Shown piece by piece: positions 43,225 to 55,381 of a stretch of 64,000 bases of DNA. The notes under the pieces were generated by a model, which was not told the DNA's origin, searched no databases, and was given only the letters and a program-made list of their open reading frames with translations. The DNA comes from Tenodera sinensis (lineage: Eukaryota; Arthropoda; Insecta; Mantodea; Mantidae): contig CM060972.1 of the NCBI GenBank assembly GCA_030765045.1, positions 506,501-570,500 of the forward strand, read 5' to 3'. The position numbers and the translations under genes were made by a program. How positions within the stretch are numbered: position 1 is the first letter of the stretch; every line of letters begins with the position of its first letter.

Positions 43225-45255
43225 CCCCTTATGTAGGACTTACAAGTCAGTGTCTAGAGTCAGACGTCTGTCAGGGAACACAGGAACCTATGTACCAGAC
43301 AGAGTGAACACCTGCAAGTATGAGAGTGAGGAAGTGATTATCCTCCCCTTATGTAGGACTTACAAGTCAGTGTCTAGGGTCAGACGTCTGTCGGGGAACA
43401 CAGGAACCTATGTACCAGACAGAGTGAACACCTGCAAGTATGAGAGTGAGGAAGTGATTACCCTCCCCTTATGTAGGACTTACAAGACAGTGTCTAGAGT
43501 CAGACGTCTGTCAGGGAACACAGGAACCTATGTACCAGACAGAGTCAACACCTGCAAGTATGAGAGTGAGGAAGTGATTACCCTCCCCTTATGTAGGACT
43601 TACAAGTCAGTGTCTAGAGTCAGACGTTTGTCAGGGAACACAGGAACCTATGTACCAGACAGAGTGAACACCTGCAAGTATGAGAGTGAGGAAGTGGTTA
43701 CCCTCCCCTTATGTAGGACTTACAAGACAGTGTCTAGAGTCAGACGTCTGTCAGGGAACACAGGAACCTGTGGAGTGGACAGAGTGAACACCTGCAACTA
43801 TGAGAGTGAGGAAGTGATCACCCTCCCCTTATGTAGGGCTTACAAGTCAGTGTCTAGAGTCAGACGTCTGTCAGGGAACACAGGAACCCATGTACCCGAC
43901 AGAGTGAACACCTGCAAGTATGAGAGTGAGGAAGTGATTACCCTCCCCTTATGTAGGACTTACAAGCTAGTACCTAGGGTCAGATATCTGTCCGGGAACA
44001 CAGGAACCTATGTACCAGACAGAGTGAACACCTGCAACTATGAGAGTGAGGAAGTGATCACCCTCCCCTTATGTAGGACTTACAAGACAGTGTCTAGAGT
44101 CAGACGTGTGTCAGGGAACACAGGAACCCATGTACCCGACAGAGTGAACACCTGCAAGTATGAGAGTGAGGAAGTGATTACCCTCCCCTTATGTAGGACT
44201 TACAAGCTAGTACCTAGGGTCAGATATCTGTCCGGGAACACAGGAACCTATGTACCAGACAGAGTGAAGTGATCAGTATGAGAGTGAGGAAGTGATTACC
44301 CTCCCCTTATGTAGGACTTACAAGCTAGTACCCAGGGTCAGATATCTGTCAGGGAACACAGGAACCTATGTACCAGACAGAGTGAAGTGATCAGTATGAG
44401 AGTGAGGAAGTGATTACCCTCCCCTTATGTAGGACTTACAAGTCAGTGTCTAGAGTCAGACGTCTGTCAGGGAACACAGGAACCTATGTACCAGACAGAG
44501 TGAACACCTGCAAGTATGAGAGTGAGGAAGTGATTACCCTCCCCTTATGTAGGACTTACAAGTCAGTGTCTAGAGTCAGACGTCTGTCAGGGAACACAGG
44601 AACCTATGTACCAGACAGAGTAAACACCTGCAAGTATGAGAGTGAGGAAGTGATTACCCTCCCCTTATGTAGGACTTACAAGAGTGTCTAGAGTCAGACG
44701 TCTGTCAGGGAACACAGGAACCTATGTACCAGACAGAGTGAACACCTGCAAGTATGAGAGTGAGGAAGTGATTACCCTCCCCTTATGTAGGACTTACAAG
44801 CCAGTGTCTAGAGTCAGACGTCTGTCAGGGAACACAGGAACCTGTGTACCAGACACAGTGAACACCTGCAAGTATGAGAGTGAGGAAGTGATTACCCTCC
44901 CCTTATGTAGGACTTACAAGCCAGTGTCTAGAGTCAGACGTCTGTCAGGGAACACAGGAACCTATGTACCAGACAGAGTGAACACCTGCAAGTATGAGAG
45001 TGAGGAAGTGATTACGCTCCCCTTATGTAGGACTTACAAGCCAGTGTCTAGAGTCAGACGTCTGTCAGGGAACACAGGAACCTATGTACCAGACAGAGTG
45101 AACACCTGCAAGTATGAGAGTGAGGAAGTGATTACCCTCCCCTTATGTAGGACTTACAAGCTAGTACCTAGGGTCAGATATCTGTCCGGGAACACAGGAA
45201 CCTATGTACCAGACAGAGTGAACACCTGCAAGTATGAGAGTGAGGAAGCCTGAAT
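43225..45255 (+). repeat. 120-bp minisatellite, about 17 copies
   Basis: The motif CCCCTTATGTAGGACTTACA recurs every 120 bp. Two shortened units occur near 44260-44400 where GTGAACACCTGCAA is replaced by GTGAAGTGATCA. A diverged subtype (CTAGTACCTAGGGTCAGATA) is interspersed. Plus-strand frames up to 340 aa remain open because 120 is divisible by three. They are antisense to the host gene, lack splice support and are interrupted, so coding is not supported. It lies in the intron between MAM parts 1 and 2. Confidence 0.93.
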
Positions 45256-46099
45256 ATGATGCCACCTTTGTAATACACCTCTTGTAGGTGCCAGCTGCTG
45301 CATAATCTAAGTTCTGTCACATCTATAAACGTGTGTAGCATAAGGAAACTGCTATATAATGAACAGACAGTTACTCAAATGTGCTCATCTACAGCAGTGT
45401 GTACGAGGGCAATTCATAAAGTAAGGTCCGATGTGTTATGAAACTATCATACATAACTAGTTGCAAAACAGTTGTTTTATTTAATTACTTACTTCTTTCC
45501 ACATAATTGCCATATTCATTCTAAAGGTGAAGTTAAGCAATACTGTGAGTATAAGCAATGGAAACTGCCAATCTTTTCATGCACAATATTGTAATCAGTG
45601 TGGTTTATTATGTCTTGAAAGCTATCACTCACACTCATCACCGCACACTTGGCACTGCTGAAAGTTTATTGTCCTGAAAGACTGAACCACAGTCGGTGGG
45701 TCCGACACTGTGAACAGCACACTGGAACACTGCCAATGCAACATTTCAATGTTCACATGAAATTCAGTGAGTTATGATGATTTGCACCTTAAGTTGTAAA
45801 TTACTCTTGTATCATAGTTAATACACTTGTTGTATAGTTGTGATATGATTATTGTACTTTTCAAATGGGAAGAGTTCTGATCTGCAGCCAATGAGATACG
45901 TTTACATGCACATGATTGCAAGCTCATTACCCCCACTCTTTTCTCGCACACTGTCCTACCTGTAGAGACGGATGCTCTCGGCACGCTTCAAGGTCACTTA
46001 AGGGGAAAGCAACATGACAACACAGCAGGACTCGGATTGGTTGCTGGCATGGATGTGCTCAAGAACAAACTCCTTCCATTTGAAAAGCGCAGTACGTAC
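45256..46099. other. Intron sequence with a possible mariner-like end
   Basis: TACGAGGGCAATTCATAAAG at about 45403 resembles a mariner terminal repeat, and the AT-poor stretch 45600-45760 may be its remains, but no transposase motif is recognisable. Confidence 0.3.
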
Positions 46100-46270
46100 C
46101 ATCTTTTCCTTTGCCAAGTGTGTGGTCGTATGAGGGGCCAGTGCCCACAAAGGCGCTCGGTGTGTAGTGGTTCATACGCGTCCAGTTGAAGTGGTGATGT
46201 GGATCCTGCGTCCACCCACACAGGTCTTCAGTCTCGAAGTCGCACGACACTGCAGGGTCACTGCTAATCG
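46100..46270 (-). CDS. Exon: MAM domain, part 1
   Basis: A 171-bp exon, phase 1 at both ends. The acceptor is TGTGTTTAG and the donor GTACGTACT. The translation begins the MAM fold: SCDFETEDLCGW is the hallmark CxFE...LCGW start with the first two of four conserved cysteines. A FNWTRM segment and a HTLGKGKDG end follow. MAM domains (meprin, A-5, RPTP-mu) are extracellular beta-sandwich modules used in homophilic or heterophilic adhesion. The last base pairs with the next exon's GT to complete the glycine before YYLYIETSGP. Confidence 0.9.
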
Positions 46271-46667
46271 CTAAACACACACACATTTAACTATTATCTA
46301 TCACTCTAACTTGATATTTCACTGGAAACTGTAACTACATGTTTCCAGGCACATAAAAGGCTCTTTCTCAATGATCTTATACTTAAATGCTAGTGTTATA
46401 ATGATTCCGTCATTTTCGTGCATTGCACTCTCGCATCATTGATATTAGCCAGTGGTATGCTAACATTTTACAAACATATAGCCCTAACTTCGAAATTTAA
46501 ACAAACAGGCCACAACTTATTACTTGGTTAAGTGATCTGGATATTGTGTGAACAATTTCATTAACACTCTTTATATCAGTGTAAAGCATGCTTGTGTTGG
46601 TATTATTCTAACTTAACATATTTGTTGTAAAACTTTTCTGATTAAGGAATGCATTATAGAAGTTTAC

Positions 46668-46829
46668 CTGTACATTGTGGAGCGGTTCCATTCCAGTAAA
46701 CCCCATCACAATATAGCTTGGCAATTCCTTCAAGTCTGTATCCTGGATTGCAGAAGAAGGTCAGCACAGCTCCTCTGTATGTCTGCATCATCTGGCCATT
46801 GCTCAAATTGAGTTCTTCACAACCTGGTC
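46668..46829 (-). CDS. Exon: sushi/CCP domain (second)
   Basis: A 162-bp exon, phase 1 at both ends, with acceptor GAATGCAG and donor GTAAAC. It encodes one complete sushi module: GCEELNLSNG at the start, FFCNPGYRLEG in the middle, LYCDGVYWNG and a closing PQC. The four cysteines, the CNPGYRL motif and the Trp are diagnostic. It joins the preceding sushi exon with a short linker, giving a tandem pair, and the following exon starts the MAM domain directly. Two N-linked glycosylation sequons (NLS and NGT) are visible. Confidence 0.9.
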
Positions 46830-47589
46830 CTGCATTCATACACACACGTACATATACACAGACTGTCCTACCACAACATACTAACAGTCGTCAACTTTAC
46901 ACAAACCAGGTAGATACCTACATCAATAAGTTTCAACAACAGAACTCCATCCTAACTGATGCTATCCCGTACTCAGGCACTTTGTTTCAGTCTCGTAATG
47001 ATAGAACCAACTTATTGGTTATATCATTTTAACAACAAATCCTTATTTTTGTTACTTTACATGAGTTTCTTTGCATTATTCTTCTAGGTAGAAGTAGAAC
47101 CAAGCTTCACAGCCTAGAAAATCTATAATTTATTTCAAATCTCTTGAATATGGCTGTTGTATTCATATTTTGTTAAACATTTCCTCTAAATTAATATAGA
47201 GTGAATTTACCTAGTACCTTTGAAGGTCATACTGCGCCTAGTGTTACACTAGAGTCTGCATCCAGCAGAAACTAGTGTTTGAGGTTATATTTATATTTCA
47301 TCATGCCGTAAGTAAACACAAGTATAAGAGGGAGAAGAAAACCCAAGACACGGGAAGCTTTCTCTTTTATACCAGGATCAGACACGTCCCATTTGTCGGC
47401 ATTTGAAAATATTATTTGAGATCAATTTATTAAGAAAAGATTTGTTAGCGATAATCTCATGTTGGTATTCATGAGAACGAGCGATCGTGAAAATTTATGT
47501 TACCGAGGACACTAATAAGAAACAAAAATGATCACTAATATGAAAGTTTGCAGTGAACTTTAGTTTATGTGCAGCTGCTAAGTTAGACC

Positions 47590-47745
47590 AAAATAACAGA
47601 GGTTGACCCTGAAGATGCTGGACGCAGTTTTCAGCGAAATGTCGGAGGAAGGCAATCCAACTTGACCACGGCCCACAAGCCCGGAAAATCTACTTAACAT
47701 AGTTGATAATGCCGGCCGTGAAAGACTCAGCACCTATAAAACACA
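47590..47745 (+). repeat. Dispersed-element remnant
   Basis: The stretch GACCCTGAAGATGCTGGACG followed by CAGCGAAATGTCGGAGG and ending GATAATGCCGGCCGTGAAAG looks like the 3' noncoding end of a Penelope- or LINE-type element (GAAGATG...CGAAA.GTCGG motif). This rests on memory only. Confidence 0.35.
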
Positions 47746-47860
47746 AGTATTCTGTGAAGTTGAAAATCAAATAGAATTCATGAAAACAGCTCTAAATTTT
47801 CGTTACTAAAATACAACATGTGCTGAGCAGGACTAATACTGTCAAGTAAGAAGTAGGTAC

Positions 47861-48770
47861 CTACTCAGTTGCAAAAAAGCTGGAAGCCCGCGATGCTTGT
47901 TGCTTTAAATACGAGGGCTGAAAATAAAGCGCTGAGAACATTGATAGAACACAATATTCATTGAACTCACAAGTACAATTAAAATTATATGCCTTCAATG
48001 TAGTCACTCGCAGTGTAGTCGCTGACCTTTTACCAAATGTAGGGCAGCCATTGGCAAGGCGATCTCTGTTGATGACTGCGATAGAGCACCCTACTGCGTG
48101 GACTACAGATGCCACATCAGGAGATCGGCTGCCTCGGAGGGGTTCTTTCAACCTCAACTTCGGAAATAAGTCCATGTCACAAGAACTCGTATGGAAGGTA
48201 TTCCAAGTCCTTGCAATGCCACCGTTGCTATAACAGCTGCACATTGTTTGCGACTGCCATGTCTCATCAGTAACAACAATACGCTGAAGAAATGCGTCTC
48301 CTTTATTGCGGTATTTGTCCAGATGGGTGCCAGCTAGTGCATACTGTTGCAATTTCTGTACAACGGTGAAACACAATGGGACGCAGTTTTCCTCAGGTAA
48401 AGTAATTTCGTCAGGATGTGCCACACCGTTTGATGACAGAGACCAACCTCTACGGATAAGTCCCAGACAGTCCATCGATATTCCACAGCAAGAAGACCAT
48501 TCACGATGTCAATCTGATCTTGGACAGCCGACTTGTGCGGTGCTAATTTGCAGTCTCAGTCCGACCCGCACTAAATGACTTGACCCATCGCACAAGTGTC
48601 CTGTGTGCGGTAATGCATTCTCGCCACAGGCTTCACATAATCCTCGATGACATTCTGATGCATTTTTGCCACAGGCAACCTCGACTTTAAGCCATGCACG
48701 CTGATCGCCTTTGGTAAACATGATTTAGAGCAGAGCACTTGACAATGTTCACAGTAACAGTACCCTCCCA
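47861..48770 (-). pseudogene. Mariner-like transposase relic with internal deletion (minus strand)
   Basis: From 48770 down, the minus strand shows an N-terminal region (KMHQNVIEDYVKPVARMHY and ASECHRGLCEACGENALPH, one piece in each of two frames). A THLDKYRNKGDAFLQRIV segment and VTDETW, the first catalytic Asp motif, follow. It then jumps to DLFPKLRLKEPLRGSR near 48165, which in full-length relatives follows the last catalytic Asp. The central catalytic part is deleted, so it is inactive. A 204-aa open frame covers the second half. Confidence 0.75.
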
Positions 48771-49079
48771 ACTGACCAATGGACACTAGTCAGTCACCTC
48801 ATCGCTTTCATGCGGCTGTGAGGTCCATGTTGCCACTACTTTCTTTACAGCCCCGTATCTTCTCTTCTTATGGAAAAAAGTTTTTTTGACGATAGACACT
48901 CATTGAAAACCCTGCTATGGAGTAGTAGGGTAGGTACACTCCCGGGGTGCTGAGGCACGTTCTTGCAATTTCCGATAACGTGGGTAACATCCTGTAGCGT
49001 ACCTATCTTGTGATGATCTTGGCTTGGTTACGCATTGGCCACTATGTAGTTATCTTTGTGTGTCGGTCCGTCACGTGCT

Positions 49080-50405
49080 CCAAAATCCAAAGTGTAAACC
49101 CAAATAAATCCCCTGGACATGACGTCACGGCGCTCATGCTACAGGACCTACCCAAAAAGGCTGTCGTCCGCTTGACCCGGATTTTCAATGCATGCCTACA
49201 TCTCCGTCACTTTCCAGCATGCTGGAAGGAGGCGAGGGTGGTGCGTATATTGAAGCCGGGCAAGAACCCAGTCTTTCCTAACAAGTACCACTCCATCAGC
49301 ATTCTCCCAACCGTCTCAAAAGTTTCTGAGCAGTTGCTCCTCGCCCGCCTAACAACTCTTTTTGAGGATAGGCAACTCCTGCTGGATCACCAGTTTGGTA
49401 TTCGTTGGGGGCACTCCACGACCATGCAGTTGCTGCATGTGGCCGAGAAGGTTGCCCTGGGTTTCCAGGTAAACTTCAAGACCATAGCAGTTCTGCTGGA
49501 CGTGGAAAAGGCATTCGCCACAACTTGGCACCAAGGCCTACTGTGCAAACTAAAGCAGGCAAACATCCCTCCTCCATATCTCACTATAATTGGCAGTTTC
49601 CTTCGGGACCACGCTTTCAGAGTGAAAGTGGAAGGAAAACTGTCCACATTAAGAGATATAGCGGCAGGAGTCCCAGAGGGCAGTGTACTCTCCCCGCTAC
49701 TCTTCGCAGCATACATGTCCGACTTCCCCACGGAACAACACACTGCGACGTCCTCATCATGGCACAAAACAAGAATATGAGATTATTGCCTCCCTCCCCT
49801 TCAACGACAACTCGATGCCGTTGGCAATTGGAGTGAGAAGTGGAGAATGGCTATTAGTCTGGGGAAAAGCTCTGAACTCCTCCTTGGTTAGGTTCACCAT
49901 TGGCGGCCGTAACGGTACCTAACGGTACCATAATGGTAAACCTACGCATTTACCAGGCAATCATCCCGCCATTCATCTTATACGGCAAAGCCTGGGGATC
50001 AGCGGCACCCTCCACCATACGCAAACTGCAAACAGTACAGAATAGGGCATTAAGAACTAATATATGATACAGAGTGTAGATTCCTATCTTACATCCTTCA
50101 CAACCACTCCGGACTACCCTACATCATGGACTTGGTAAGGGAGCGATCCCGAACCATGTACACCAAACTGAGTTCCCACACCAACCAACTGGTACGGGCG
50201 CTAGGTGAATACGGCCACAGAGCACCCCGTAGAAGGAAAAGTTACCGCCTTCCTAAGGATGGACTTGGTAAGGGAGCAATCCCGAACAATGCACACCAAA
50301 CTGAGTTCCCACACCAACCAACTGGTATGGGCGCTAGGTCAATACGACCACAGAGCACCCCGTAGAAGGAAAAGTTACCGCCTTCCTAAGGACGCCCTTG
50401 GGTAA
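49080..50405 (+). pseudogene. Jockey-type LINE ORF2 fragment (RT and C-terminal part)
   Basis: An open frame to 49780 encodes RT motifs: NPNKSPGHDVTALML, LRHFPACWKEARVVRILKPG, KYHSISILPTVSK, a DVEKAF motif A (normally D..KAFD) and GVPEGSVLSPLLFAAYMSDF (motif B). The FADD-containing motif C is lost at the frame break near 49755. After it come LDAVGNWSEKWRMAI, LRIYQAIIPPFILYGKAWG and a C-terminal tail that is duplicated in tandem (133-bp units at 50126 and 50259). Endonuclease is absent, so the copy is 5' truncated and dead. Confidence 0.82.
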
Positions 50406-50821
50406 TGGTAATGCCACTCCCAACATCTAACACATACTCCAACCCTATTCCTGCCCCCTTTCTGCATCCAAACTTAGGTACCTATGCAGGAAGAAACCAT
50501 TGCCCACAGACACAAAAGCTTGAAAAATTTGGACCACCTTCTATACTGCACAGATAAAGTCGCAATGAGCGACTAGGTGCGGTGCAGATAAACATACCGT
50601 ACAGGAGAGCCTGTACGACCTGTTCTCCAATGCTGGAATGCACTCGACTCGAAGTGCCTCTGGAGCCTCTATAACGGTCATTTTTCATTTTGATGAAGGC
50701 CATGGAGTCTACAATGGCCGAAAGCTTAATGTTTTTAAACCTCACACAGCTGATCACCCATGAAGCCTTAATTAATAATGCGCACTGTGAAAGCTTTAAT
50801 CTTGCAATAATAATCACAATC
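50406..50821. other. Intron sequence, possible element tail
   Basis: No ORF. GAAGGCCATGGAGTCTACAA then TGGCCGAAAGCTTAATG near 50690-50735 looks like another retroelement 3' end before the trinucleotide run. Confidence 0.3.
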
Positions 50822-51007
<186 letters not shown>

Positions 51008-51129
51008 AAAATAATTGTTTCTGGCATGCATGACAAAGAAAACTAATTTTTGAAATGTTTCAATAATGTAACACAGAAGAGACCGTGAATATAAGAAGTT
51101 TGTCAAGGAAATAATCAAAGCTTATAAAT

Positions 51130-51430
51130 ATTTAAACTAAACTAAAACCCTAGCACCTCAGCCCGTGTAGGGCGTTGTCTTGCTGCCTAGCCACTGCGTC
51201 CTCCACCTCTACCCACTACAAGCATCATGAGTGGGGTGCAGTAATGGACGGTGAGACGTAGTCAGCGCCACGAGCCCTTCCGGCCACTTATACAGCCTTC
51301 TCGATCTGGGGCCACTACTGCTCCATCAAATAGCTCCTCGATTGGTCCCCTTAACAATGCTGAGTGCACCTCATGCCAGACCTCCTAGAGGGGATCGAAC
51401 TTGGGCCCTCCGCTACGGAGGCAGTTTTAT
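51130..51430 (-). mobile_element. tRNA-derived SINE (second family), minus strand
   Basis: The tRNA-like head reads CCGTAGCGGAGGGCCCAAGT with a TTCGATCCCC B box on the minus strand. The body has GTGCACTCAGCATTGTTAAG, GAGGAGCTATTTGATGG and TCCATTACTGCACCCCACTC. These recur with mismatches at 56450-56600 on the plus strand. I recall similar bodies in insect SINEs. Confidence 0.7.
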
Positions 51431-51717
51431 AAACATGTAGGGTGCAATATGTTGTTGAAAGTACATTTCATGGACTCACTTGCATCTAGACTGAGAGTTG
51501 TAATGATATATCATAAAGACATGCAGAAACGACATGATGCTCACAATGTTAGTTGATTATTGCTCGAGTAGGTACAGTTCGGGACAATACAAATAACAAA
51601 CGCAACTGTGCTGGAAAATGTATGTACCTACATATTTATAAACATTGTGAATAATTACTGTTCAAGAGTGAACATTATCACATTCTAATGTTTATAAACT
51701 TGCTAAACTGAATTTGT

Positions 51718-51795
51718 TATTGTTGTTGTTGTTAGCTAATGCTGGATTTCTGACAATGAAGTCATTAATTCTCTTGCTCTCCAATATTTATACTG
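51718..51795 (-). repeat. LINE 3' end with AAC-type tail
   Basis: Reverse complement of the 3' end seen at 38262-38305, ending in a TTGTTGTTGTTG run on the plus strand, i.e. an (AAC)n tail. Confidence 0.6.
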
Positions 51796-52261
51796 AAGAG
51801 ACTTAGCAGTAATAGTAACCACTTTTCAGAGAGCACCATATTTTTATGTTTTGGCAATCACATCGCTCTCTCACAACCCCCAGAATGTCTGGAGGACCAC
51901 ACCTGTCCATGGTTTATGGGTCTCACCGACCTGACCGGGAGAGTTATCAAAATAAATTCACCGACCATATCCTCTGATTACCAATCAGCGGACGTATTAC
52001 ATGCCATGACAGGTCAGCATGTTAGGGGTTAAGATTTTACAGAGATATTAGAGAAATGGAGAGGTTGGAAAAATAAAGACTCCCTAGCCCTCGGGAACCC
52101 TAATAGCATTGGGGTCAGAAGAGAACAAGAGATGACCAAGGTAAGGTCAGATAGAAAAGTTACAGTGAGGAGCAAAACACCAGTAAGTGGAATTAATGTT
52201 CTGCTCAGCTTGGATACCTTGTGGTCACCATTCACATATCCCCTAGACGGAGACACCTGAG

Positions 52262-52415
52262 TAATGTTATTTATTTATGCCAACAAACTTACTGTTGGTG
52301 TTTTTAAACACACAAGCCGTGTGTTGGCAAAGTTTGAGAGGTAGAATTGGAACTTAAAAATTCAATGCCGCAGCCGGGACTTGAAGCAGACCTTCCGCTT
52401 ACCAGGCAGAATCTA
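52262..52415. mobile_element. Foldback tRNA-related repeat, copy D (partial)
   Basis: Starts TTTATTTATGCCAACAAACT and runs through the TTTTTAAACACACAAGCC block, GGTAGAATTGGAACTTAAAA and a decayed tRNA-like core that stops at ACCAGGCAGAATC. Confidence 0.65.
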
Positions 52416-52584
52416 AATTATTAGATTAATCTTAATTAATCTAAATTATGTGTATATCTTGTAGTTGTGCAATATATGCCTTACAGCTTATGAAAGTTCC
52501 ATTAGTAATAAGAAACTGTAACCTACTATTAAGAATTCTTTTGCAAGTGAATTGAAATACCAAGCATTGTAAAATTTGTTACAG

Positions 52585-52762
52585 GGTCAGCATCTGTTAA
52601 TCCCATGCCATTCAGTAAAATGATGAAGAAAAGAAGAGAAGAGGCTGAAAGAAGTGTTCTAGTGCAGGTTCATTCAGAACATTCTAGTGCTGATCTTGAC
52701 AAGTATTGCTTAAAGTTTGGTGATATAAAGGAATGTATCATTATAGCCTTCCTGGATCACTA
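52585..52762 (+). CDS. Orphan exon, resembles N-terminal region of mitochondrial poly(A) RNA polymerase
   Basis: A 178-bp plus-strand segment is open in one frame and bounded by a good acceptor (TTTGTTACAG, ending 52584) and a consensus donor (GTAAGTTT, from 52763). The translation reads SASVNPMPFSKMMKKRREEA, then RSVLVQVHSEHSSADLDKYC, then a KFGDIKECI stretch. From memory this resembles the start of the RRM-like region of mitochondrial poly(A) polymerases (MTPAP), where a basic RREEAxRSVLVQV motif precedes a CxxFGxI turn. No second exon of such a gene was found nearby. It lies in the intron upstream of the second sushi exon, on the opposite strand from the host gene. It may be a nested gene's exon, a duplicated fragment or a relic. 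Confidence 0.4.
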
Positions 52763-53169
52763 GTAAGTTTATTTTCAGCATATATTCATACACAACATAA
52801 ATTGATTATTATTTTAGCACTTCACAGGAAAACCTCAAGAAATGAACAGATAAGATACGTTTAGAATATTACAGCACTTACCAGGAAAACCTCAATGAAT
52901 TGACTGATAAGATAAGTTTAGAATGTCAGTCAATTCGTTGAGGTTTTCCTGGTAAGTATCAGTAGGTATGTTCATGAGTCTCACTTAAACCTACAGATAT
53001 AATTACATGAAAATATGAAAATAAATTAAAAGTTGGATTACTCCTAAACTATCCCTGATGTATGAAGACTAAAAGCAGATTTGAATTTAGCGTTACAATG
53101 TCTGCAATAAACACTCATTTCCCTCCATATATAGGTACAACAGGTTATTGCAACTTACACATTTATATA

Positions 53170-53430
53170 CATAGGTAACTTCATGCAACGATTTTGTACA
53201 ACTTCAAATATGAACTAAATGAAACACAGTCACTTGACTGTTCTCTGTCACATGACACTGTGTTCTACTGGCGCTACCAATCTACAGACCAGCTACAGTA
53301 ACATCACCACATCAAGACTAACCTTCATGCTTCATGAAGCTAATGTAACATCCACCCTACAGTCCCACCGGCTTCCTGTTCCCTATTGTGAAGAGCAATT
53401 ATCTACAGTGACATGAATAGGTACTTCCAC
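53170..53430 (+). repeat. Dispersed repeat related to 20035-20400
   Basis: Co-linear with 20035-20400 (see there). It lies next to the first visible sushi exon and lacks the minisatellite expansion. Confidence 0.75.
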
Positions 53431-53649
53431 AACTATGAACATCATGCACCTCACAAGAAAGCCTTTGTTCGCTTGCCAACAATAAAAAGTTGCAGGCAGT
53501 TGTCCACCAGTAGGTTCACAGTGTCCCAAACAATGGTTCCATGATGCAACAATGTGACAAGAGTGTATTAAATGCTGATGGGGAGTATATGCAGACATCC
53601 CTTGCACACCCCTTGTGCTGCAATAAAACAATGTCATTACTATACTTAC

Positions 53650-53826
53650 TGACACAAAGGGGTGGGGGGTTGTCCCATTCTCCACCCAAGCAAGTAGCGA
53701 ACTTCTCTCCAAACAGCTGGTACTCCCTATTACAGCTGAATTTTGCGATACGTCCATGTGACCTGACTTTCACCCAACCATACTTCAGACGTGGTCGTGG
53801 ACACCTTTCTCGGACTGGTGCACTTT
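53650..53826 (-). CDS. Exon: sushi/CCP domain (first visible)
   Basis: A 177-bp internal exon, phase 1 at both ends. The acceptor reads TTTCACAG on the minus strand and the donor GTAAGTATAG. The translation has the four-cysteine sushi pattern: an ERCPRP start, then SCNREYQLFG, then an ATCLGG stretch with a Trp (GEWD), then PPPLC. The Trp before the last Cys and the PPLC ending are typical of complement control protein modules, which fold with C1-C3 and C2-C4 disulfides. It lies upstream of a second sushi exon, and the two join in frame across a 6.8-kb intron. It is either the N-terminal ectodomain or the middle of a longer sushi array, because no signal-peptide exon is visible. Confidence 0.88.
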
Positions 53827-53944
53827 CTGTGAAACAATCAAATAACACACTAACTAGCTTCTTACTTATTTATTACCTTTACTACTACACTCAGTGATGT
53901 CACTCAACACATGAGCACTTTACATAAGCTTTTCACTTGCTATA

Positions 53945-54129
<185 letters not shown>

Positions 54130-55019
54130 TAATAATAATCTTTATTAGCTTATAGACTTTGTTACAAGTTTCAAGCCTCGTCAAGCCTCGTCTTTTTAAA
54201 ATATTCAAGTTTACTCACTATCTATTACTTTCATTTTCTTTTCTTTTACATTCAATTAACTGTGCCCTCACTTACACAAATTCCCATATACACATAAAAT
54301 CTTTTTCTTGGATAAGCTTTTGCAGTTAACCTTTCAAATTCTGTTACTGTTTCTCAGCTCCTTGGCGACCATAGCACCATGCCAAGGAGCATTCTACTTC
54401 GAATGTTTTCTGCAAAGAGATCTAGAGCAATGTCACAATATCAATGAAACAGTTTTTACCATCCTGTCCATTATTATATGTTTCTGCTTTTCACAATTCC
54501 AAATGGACCTTGTTTCTTAACATATTAACAAACAATTCTGCACAATTAAATGTTTTTTCATAATAAAATCCTCCTACAAGTGTGACAGTGAAAAGTATTC
54601 AAATGCATATTTTTAGGAACAGTTGAAATTTAACAACTGAAGGTATGTGCATAAAAACGGTCTAACCCACACTTTTTTAAAACTGAGAAAAATAGAGTTT
54701 TGCATATGTTGGAAAAAAAAAATATTAGTTGATACATGTGGCAAGCTTTATTTGAGTTAGGGTTAAAGGATACACCTCAAACTTTTTTTAATGCAGTTCT
54801 AAGAATATTACATTATTTTTATTAAACTTATAAAAGAAAACAATAATAAAAAAGAAACACTCATTCTAAATAAAGCATAACTTAGACTACATATATTTTA
54901 ATTGTTCTTAACAAAAGAGCATCCTTGCGCATTAAAATAATCTACATTTATTACATTACTACCTATTATAAAAAATAGCCGTTGAAAACATATAGGCCTA
55001 TATGGGCCTATTCAGATAA

Positions 55020-55337
55020 TTAAACAAAATCAGGTATGTCAAACACCTGCTCATCTTCATGAACATCATTACTTTCAATAGACACAGATGTAAGAGTTCT
55101 GTAATAACCATAGTGTATTGGAGGCACATAATTGAGCAAGTCAAGTACATCTTTAAGTTTTGGCGGAGCTATGGACCTTGGATTTACATACTTAGGTGCT
55201 AAGGACACATTCTTAAGGGAAGGTCTACCTGACACTTTTTTTCTTAAGTCTACACAATCATACTCTTCAATATCTGAATAGATATATTTAAAGGGCTTGT
55301 CCTTTGTCACTTTATAGGACACTACTTTGCTTAACAA
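55020..55337 (-). pseudogene. Uncharacterised transposon ORF, C-terminal piece (105 aa)
   Basis: Reads SYKVTKDKPFKYIYSD at its start, then a GRPSLKNVSLAPKYVNP segment and PPKLKDVLDLLNYVPPIHY-GYYRTL. This matches the C-terminal part of the same remembered family (K.RGRP..., KK.DLLdL...IPP.HH.FY..L). Compared with relatives, the middle of the protein between this piece and the 142-aa piece is missing, so this copy is internally deleted. Confidence 0.5.
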
Positions 55338-55381
55338 TACTTTTTATTTAGATTCTGATATTTTGTTTTTCTTTATTTTAT

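Noticed and set aside
43250..45253. Plus-strand ORFs up to 340 aa with 40-residue repeats
   Set aside because: Same reason: a 120-bp minisatellite. Frame breaks occur at shortened units, and no homologous protein was recognised.
43225..45255. CRISPR-like regular repeats
   Set aside because: Units are contiguous 120-bp tandem copies without unique spacers, in a eukaryotic intron.
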